A DNA stretch of 17,686 nucleotides from Coriobacteriales bacterium. GTDB lineage: Bacteria > Actinomycetota > Coriobacteriia > Coriobacteriales > UBA8131. Each line of letters begins with the position of its first letter. Position 1 is the first letter of the stretch. Location: the NCBI GenBank assembly GCA_031272005.1, contig JAISUQ010000168.1, positions 1 through 17,686 on the forward strand. The letters are read 5' to 3'. The notes below the pieces were generated by a model, which had not been told where the DNA came from, ran no database searches, and saw only the letters and a program-made list of their open reading frames with translations. The translations under genes and the position numbers were made by a program. Positions 14,410 to 17,686 of the stretch are shown one piece after another.

Positions 14410-14997
14410 ATGATTGCCCGCCTGCGCGGACGGCTGGTCGGCTGGGATGCCACCAGTGCCGTCATCGATGTTGGCGGCGTTGGTTTCAAGGTCGGCATGT
14501 CCACCCTCTCTCTGGCCTCCCTGGGCGAGGTCGGCAATGAGGTGACGGTCTTTACGACCATGATCGTCCGGGAGGACGCCATCGCCTTATATGGTTTTGG
14601 CAGCGAGCCGGAACAGCAACTCTTCGAGAAGCTGATTACCGTCTCCGGCGTTGGCCCCAAGGTGGCGCTGTCGGCTCTGGGCTCCTTTGCGCCCGATAAT
14701 CTCAAAGCTCTGATCCTCAGCGAGGATGCGGCCCGCATCGCCACCATCCCCGGCATCGGCAAGAAGACCGCTCAGCGCATCATCCTGGATTTACGGGGCG
14801 CTCTGGATAATATCGACAGCCTGGGCACCAGCAGCCTGGCGGCAACACCTTCGGCCGCCGCCCAGGCCAGCGAGGCCTTGCTGGGCATGGGCTTCACCGC
14901 TGCTGAGATAGATCTGGCCTTGAAAGGCTATGCGGGCCAGGATACCGACGTCGGCAGCCTGATTCGCCATGCCCTGAAGAAACTGGGAGCCGTCTGA
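14410..14997 (+). CDS. ruvA: Holliday-junction branch-migration protein RuvA
   Basis: RuvA binds the four-way junction as a tetramer and loads the RuvB motor. The start MIARLRGRLVGWD is typical, so ATG 14410 is chosen although the frame is open much farther upstream into ruvC. The 195-residue product has an OB-fold N-terminus, two helix-hairpin-helix motifs (SGVGPKVALSAL and IPGIGKKTAQRIILDL), an Ala/Ser-rich linker, and the C-terminal RuvB-binding domain (ASEALLGMGFTAAEIDLAL). It lies 112 bp after ruvC, with no convincing Shine-Dalgarno sequence at the usual distance. Its TGA overlaps the ruvB ATG by one base. Confidence 0.95.
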   Translation: MIARLRGRLVGWDATSAVIDVGGVGFKVGMSTLSLASLGEVGNEVTVFTTMIVREDAIALYGFGSEPEQQLFEKLITVSGVGPKVALSALGSFAPDNLKALILSEDAARIATIPGIGKKTAQRIILDLRGALDNIDSLGTSSLAATPSAAAQASEALLGMGFTAAEIDLALKGYAGQDTDVGSLIRHALKKLGAV

Positions 14998-16055
14998 TGT
15001 CGCACTGGGAAGCCAGCAATCCTCCAGCTCCGCCAGCCGCTGCTTCCGAAGCCGCGCCCCGGGCTTTGACACCAGAGCTGACCGAAGATGATCTCGGCCT
15101 GGATCGCTCACTGCGCCCCCGCAAACTGGCAGATTACATCGGCCAGACCCGCGTCAAGGAAAACCTCAGCGTACTCATCGAGGCCGCCCGCCAGCGCCAC
15201 GACGTTCTCGATCACCTGTTGTTCTCCGGGCCTCCTGGCTTGGGCAAGACCACCTTATCCACTGTGGTGGCCAACGAGCTGGGCGTGGCCATCAAGTCCA
15301 CCAGCGGGCCGGCCATCGAACGCGCTGGCGACCTGGCGGCTATCCTCACCAACCTGGAGCAGGGCGATGTGCTGTTCATCGATGAAATCCATCGCCTCAA
15401 CCGAGCCATCGAGGAGGTCCTTTATCCGGCGATGGAAGACTACGTGTTGGACATCGTGATCGGCAAGGGCCCGGCCGCCCAGTCCCTGCGCCTGGAGATT
15501 CCGCACTTCACGCTGATCGGCGCTACCACCCGCACCGGCCTGCTCACCGGCCCGTTGCGCGACCGCTTTGGCATCTCCTTTCGCCTGGACTACTATAACG
15601 AGGACGAACTGCGCGACATCGTCGTCCGCTCTGCCACCATCCTCGACGTGCAGATTGACGAGGCTGGCGCCCGTGAGATCGCCAGCCGCAGTCGCGGCAC
15701 CCCACGTCTGGCCAACCGCCTGTTGAAGCGGGTGCGGGATTTTGCCGCCGTGCGGGCCAATAACGAAATCAGCCACCAGGTGGCCTCCGACGCCCTGCAT
15801 TTCTTCGAGGTCGATGAGCTGGGGCTGGACAGCATGGACAACAAGATTCTGGAGTTGCTGGTGGAGACCTTCCAGGGGCGGGCAGTGGGCCTGAGCACCC
15901 TGGCCAATGCCTTGGGCGAGGATGCCGAGACGCTGGAAGACGTCTACGAGCCGTATCTGCTGCAGCAGGGGCTGCTGCAGCGCACGCCCAAAGGCCGGGT
16001 GGCGACGGAGCGGGCCTTCCGCCACCGCGGCGTACCCTACAACCTGTTTGGATGA
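14997..16055 (+). CDS. ruvB: Holliday-junction helicase motor RuvB
   Basis: RuvB is the AAA+ hexamer that drives branch migration. The 352-residue product has an Ala/Pro-rich tail, then SLRPRKLADYIGQ, Walker A GPPGLGKTT at 78-86, Walker B FIDEIHRL (D129, E130), the sensor 1 region GATTRTGLLTGPLRDRFGI with its arginine finger, and a C-terminal winged helix (NALGEDAETLEDVYEPYLLQQGLL) ending in a typical GRVATERAFRH block. It is translationally coupled to ruvA by TGATG and presumably transcribed from the SOS promoter before ruvC. The next gene begins 0-3 bp after its stop. Confidence 0.98.
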   Translation: MSHWEASNPPAPPAAASEAAPRALTPELTEDDLGLDRSLRPRKLADYIGQTRVKENLSVLIEAARQRHDVLDHLLFSGPPGLGKTTLSTVVANELGVAIKSTSGPAIERAGDLAAILTNLEQGDVLFIDEIHRLNRAIEEVLYPAMEDYVLDIVIGKGPAAQSLRLEIPHFTLIGATTRTGLLTGPLRDRFGISFRLDYYNEDELRDIVVRSATILDVQIDEAGAREIASRSRGTPRLANRLLKRVRDFAAVRANNEISHQVASDALHFFEVDELGLDSMDNKILELLVETFQGRAVGLSTLANALGEDAETLEDVYEPYLLQQGLLQRTPKGRVATERAFRHRGVPYNLFG

Positions 16056-16058
16056 GTG

Positions 16059-16550
16059 ATGTTTGAAAACGATTACCTGATGCGCATGATTATGCAGCTG
16101 GCCACGGTGCTGCGCAAGATGCTGCTGGAGCACCCCAACGACCCGTTGGAGACCGCCGAGGACATCGAGCGGGCCATCGGCAACGCCGTGGACATCGACC
16201 CGGATCTGCTGTTCTCCTTCGACCCCGACTCGATGGTCTCGATGCTGCAGCTGGGCAACTTCGACGAGCATCTCAGCGGCTATGTCCTGCGCTCCATGTA
16301 TTATGAGGCCAGCATCCTGGAGCAGGCTGGCCAAACACAGCGCGCCGACCTGCGCAGAGCGCAGGCCGACGCGGTGGCCAAAGCGTATGGGGTGGAGATC
16401 AGTCCGGAGGATCTGAGCGAACAGGCCCTGGTAGGTTACTTCTCCGAAGAAGAGCCTGCCGAGCTGTCAGACGCGGGCCTCCCAGATACCATGGAGGTTG
16501 CAGAGAGCCTGAACAGCAATCTGGCTGGAGGAACGCTGGACCTCAAATGA
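16059..16550 (+). CDS. DUF6483-like protein of unknown function
   Basis: The 163-residue acidic protein begins MFENDYLMRMIMQLATVLRK, which I recall as the start of the DUF6483 family; the match is from memory and its function is unknown. It looks soluble and helical. ATG 16059 is preferred; GTG 16056 directly after the ruvB stop would add one residue. It is the last gene of the ruvC operon by position. Residues about 136-163, an acidic Ser/Leu-rich tail, are encoded on the opposite strand of the 3' end of the superoxide reductase gene (84-bp overlap), so that tail is probably a recent extension of little functional weight. Confidence 0.75.
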   Translation: MFENDYLMRMIMQLATVLRKMLLEHPNDPLETAEDIERAIGNAVDIDPDLLFSFDPDSMVSMLQLGNFDEHLSGYVLRSMYYEASILEQAGQTQRADLRRAQADAVAKAYGVEISPEDLSEQALVGYFSEEEPAELSDAGLPDTMEVAESLNSNLAGGTLDLK

Positions 16551-16841
16551 GGCGACAGGCTCGTCAGCCGGGCCGAACTCCGCCGAGCCCACCGGCTCTC
16601 CGCCATCAAAGACCCGAATCCACTCGATGTAGTGCTCCTCGGTCTGGGGGTGACTGATGCCCTTCAGGCCGATGGAGACCTTGATAATCTGACCGTCAGC
16701 ACCCTCAATGACTTCGACATTTGGCGTATGTTTGAGCTCAAAGTCGGTCGCCGTATCAAAATCGGCGATGGAATGGACTTCCTGGGCCGTACCCTCATTG
16801 ATTTCTGTCACGGCGTTGTCAAACTCTACTGTGTCACTCAT
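16467..16841 (-). CDS. Class II superoxide reductase (neelaredoxin type)
   Basis: The enzyme reduces superoxide to hydrogen peroxide without releasing oxygen, a typical anaerobe defence. The 124-residue length fits the class II form, which lacks the N-terminal desulforedoxin iron site. All five ligands of the catalytic iron are visible: H38 in KHTP, H64 in ISHPQ, H70 in TEEHYI, and C114 and H117 in CNLHG. K37 of the usual E-K-H triad is present, but the glutamate before it is leucine (L36), with a glutamate one position earlier (E35). The first 30 residues are acidic and unusual. AGGAG lies five bases before the ATG and fixes the start; a longer frame begins at 16982. The gene is convergent with the DUF6483 gene, overlapping it by 84 bp. 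Confidence 0.9.
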   Translation of the reverse strand: MSDTVEFDNAVTEINEGTAQEVHSIADFDTATDFELKHTPNVEVIEGADGQIIKVSIGLKGISHPQTEEHYIEWIRVFDGGEPVGSAEFGPADEPVASFEVQRSSSQIAVQALCNLHGIWEARV

Positions 16842-16846
16842 CTGTA

Positions 16847-16851
16847 CTCCT
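16847..16851 (-). promoter_or_regulatory. Shine-Dalgarno AGGAG of the superoxide reductase gene
   Basis: AGGAG on the - strand lies five bases before the ATG at 16841 and selects this start over upstream in-frame ATGs, giving a product of normal class II length. Confidence 0.75.
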
Positions 16852-16953
16852 AAATCTTCATAATTGCCACTTCTCGGCCCCCTTGCGGTGTTTTCAGGAG
16901 CCTTGGAGATAGTGTACTCCTCTCTGACAAGGCAGAAAACGGGATTTTGCAAT

Positions 16954-16981
16954 TTGGAATAATTGTTACGTGGTCTATACA
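16954..16981 (+). promoter_or_regulatory. Candidate + strand promoter TTGGAA-16-TATACA upstream of the DUF948-like gene
   Basis: TTGGAA (16954-16959) and TATACA (16976-16981) are separated by 16 bp. It lies about 100 bp before the + strand gene and overlaps the - strand candidate at 16974-17001, so the two may interfere or share a regulator. Confidence 0.4.
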
Positions 16982-17001
16982 TTTAGTGCAGCCTTTTACA
17001 A
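16974..17001 (-). promoter_or_regulatory. Candidate - strand promoter TTGTAA-16-TATAGA for superoxide reductase
   Basis: On the - strand TTGTAA (17001-16996) is followed after 16 bp by TATAGA (16979-16974). This would give a leader of about 125 nt before the superoxide reductase start. Confidence 0.4.
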
Positions 17002-17027
17002 ATAACGTCATATCCGTGGGCTTAGTC

Positions 17028-17036
17028 TGCTATCAT
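17028..17036 (+). promoter_or_regulatory. Extended -10 element TGC-TATCAT before the DUF948-like gene
   Basis: TGn plus a 5/6 match to TATAAT would start transcription near 17043, 34 bases before the ATG at 17077. It is an alternative to, or acts together with, the promoter candidate at 16954. Confidence 0.45.
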
Positions 17037-17076
17037 GTTCATAAGTCTGTTCAGAGAAAAGGGGAGTGGTGTCCCA

Positions 17077-17686
17077 ATGACAGAAGAAGTCCTGCGGATG
17101 ATTCTGATTGCTGTAGCTGTGATTCTGCTGATTGTCCTGATTATCGTCGGAATCGAAGCTATCAGAACCTTGCGGCGGGTCCGGAAAACTGTAGAAGACC
17201 TTGATCCGACCATCAGCCGGGTGAACAATACCCTGGATACCCTGGAGCCAGCCCTGAAGCGGCTCGATCCGCTGATGGAGCGGGTCTCGCTGACGGTGGA
17301 TGCGGTCAATCTGGAGATTATGCGCGCCGACCAGATCCTGGCCGACATCTCTGATGTCACCAACGTCACCAGTGGCACTGTCAAGAAGGTCTCCGGTATC
17401 GCAGATGCGCCGTTGAACCTGCTGGCTGGTGCCACCGACCGGGTACGCAGCATCTTCGTGGATCGCAAGACGGTGAAGTCCTCACGGGAGATACTCTCCG
17501 GCATTGATGACGGAGAGACCGAGGTGGTTGTCGCGCCGGATCCGGACACTGTTCCTGAGGCTGTGCCGGCCAGCGATTTCGTGCCGCTTTCGGATTCTCA
17601 GCGGATTGTATCGCTGGATGATTTGGCCGCCCCAGCGGTCGAAGTCCCCGTACCGGCAGCCAGCGTGCCTGTGCCTGAGGTCAGCG
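17077..17686 (+). CDS. DUF948-like single-pass membrane protein (3' end cut by window edge)
   Basis: The frame is open from ATG 17077 to the window end (203 codons) with no stop. GGGGAG at 17061-17066 lies ten bases upstream. Residues about 6-27 form one hydrophobic helix (MILIAVAVILLIVLIIVGIE). A heptad-like amphipathic region follows, with repeating patterns such as TVEDLDPTISRVNNTLDTLE and LTVDAVNLEI, as in DUF948 proteins. From about residue 150 the chain becomes acidic and Pro/Val/Ala-rich, probably disordered. Function is unknown. In actinobacteria DUF948 genes often sit just before alaS, so alaS may lie downstream of this window; that is a prediction from synteny. Confidence 0.75.
   Translation, partial: MTEEVLRMILIAVAVILLIVLIIVGIEAIRTLRRVRKTVEDLDPTISRVNNTLDTLEPALKRLDPLMERVSLTVDAVNLEIMRADQILADISDVTNVTSGTVKKVSGIADAPLNLLAGATDRVRSIFVDRKTVKSSREILSGIDDGETEVVVAPDPDTVPEAVPASDFVPLSDSQRIVSLDDLAAPAVEVPVPAASVPVPEVS

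Noticed and set aside
15255..16334. Long - strand open frame (359 codons) opposite ruvB and the DUF6483 gene
   Set aside because: Low-complexity His/Gln/Val/Gly-rich translation, complementary to the secure ruvB gene; no start signal.

Overview
The window is about 17.7 kb of GC-rich bacterial DNA, densely packed with housekeeping genes, nearly all on the + strand. The gene order ftsK, rodZ-like, yajQ, rimO, pgsA, recA, recX, rny, ruvC, ruvA, ruvB is a core chromosomal neighbourhood of Gram-positive bacteria. Several details point to the Actinomycetota, most plausibly a Coriobacteriia-like or other early-branching, oxygen-avoiding lineage: RNase Y rather than RNase E in this block, ThyX, a DUF1385 protein, a DUF6483 protein, a DUF948-type protein after ruvB, a class II superoxide reductase, CGAAC-N4-GTTCG type LexA boxes, and a probable leaderless mRNA. 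This placement is an inference from gene content and order; no 16S rRNA or other decisive marker is present. I see no tRNA, rRNA, CRISPR array, prophage or transposase gene.

Layout. (1) 1-2087: the 3' part of thyX (flavin-dependent thymidylate synthase), then a DUF1385 membrane protein with an unusual long disordered insert. (2) 2253-8879: a tight probable operon, ftsK - rodZ-like - yajQ - rimO - pgsA, with gaps of 0 to 26 bp, covering chromosome segregation, cell shape, a YajQ nucleotide-binding protein, ribosomal protein S12 modification and phospholipid synthesis. (3) 8880-9431: a roughly 550-bp non-coding gap where many Gram-positive relatives carry cinA. It is rich in perfect palindromes and ends in a well-formed recA promoter with a LexA box inside it. 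(4) 9432-10942: recA-recX, followed by two terminator-like hairpins. (5) 11158-13767: rny and a tightly linked GHKL ATPase of unknown function. (6) 13774-16550: a second promoter with an internal LexA-like box drives ruvC, ruvA, ruvB and a DUF6483 gene; ruvC appears to be leaderless. (7) 16467-17686: a superoxide reductase gene on the - strand whose 3' end overlaps the DUF6483 gene by 84 bp, then a divergent DUF948-like membrane protein gene that runs off the window.

How the genes work together. The clearest regulatory logic is DNA damage. recA-recX (strand exchange and its modulator) and ruvCAB (Holliday-junction processing) each have their own promoter with a LexA-like operator between -35 and -10, so they probably form an SOS regulon split into two units by rny and the ATPase gene. 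The parts most worth following up are the uncharacterised GHKL ATPase coupled to RNase Y, the palindrome cluster before recA, the antisense overlap at the superoxide reductase gene, and the lineage-specific low-complexity inserts in FtsK and DUF1385.
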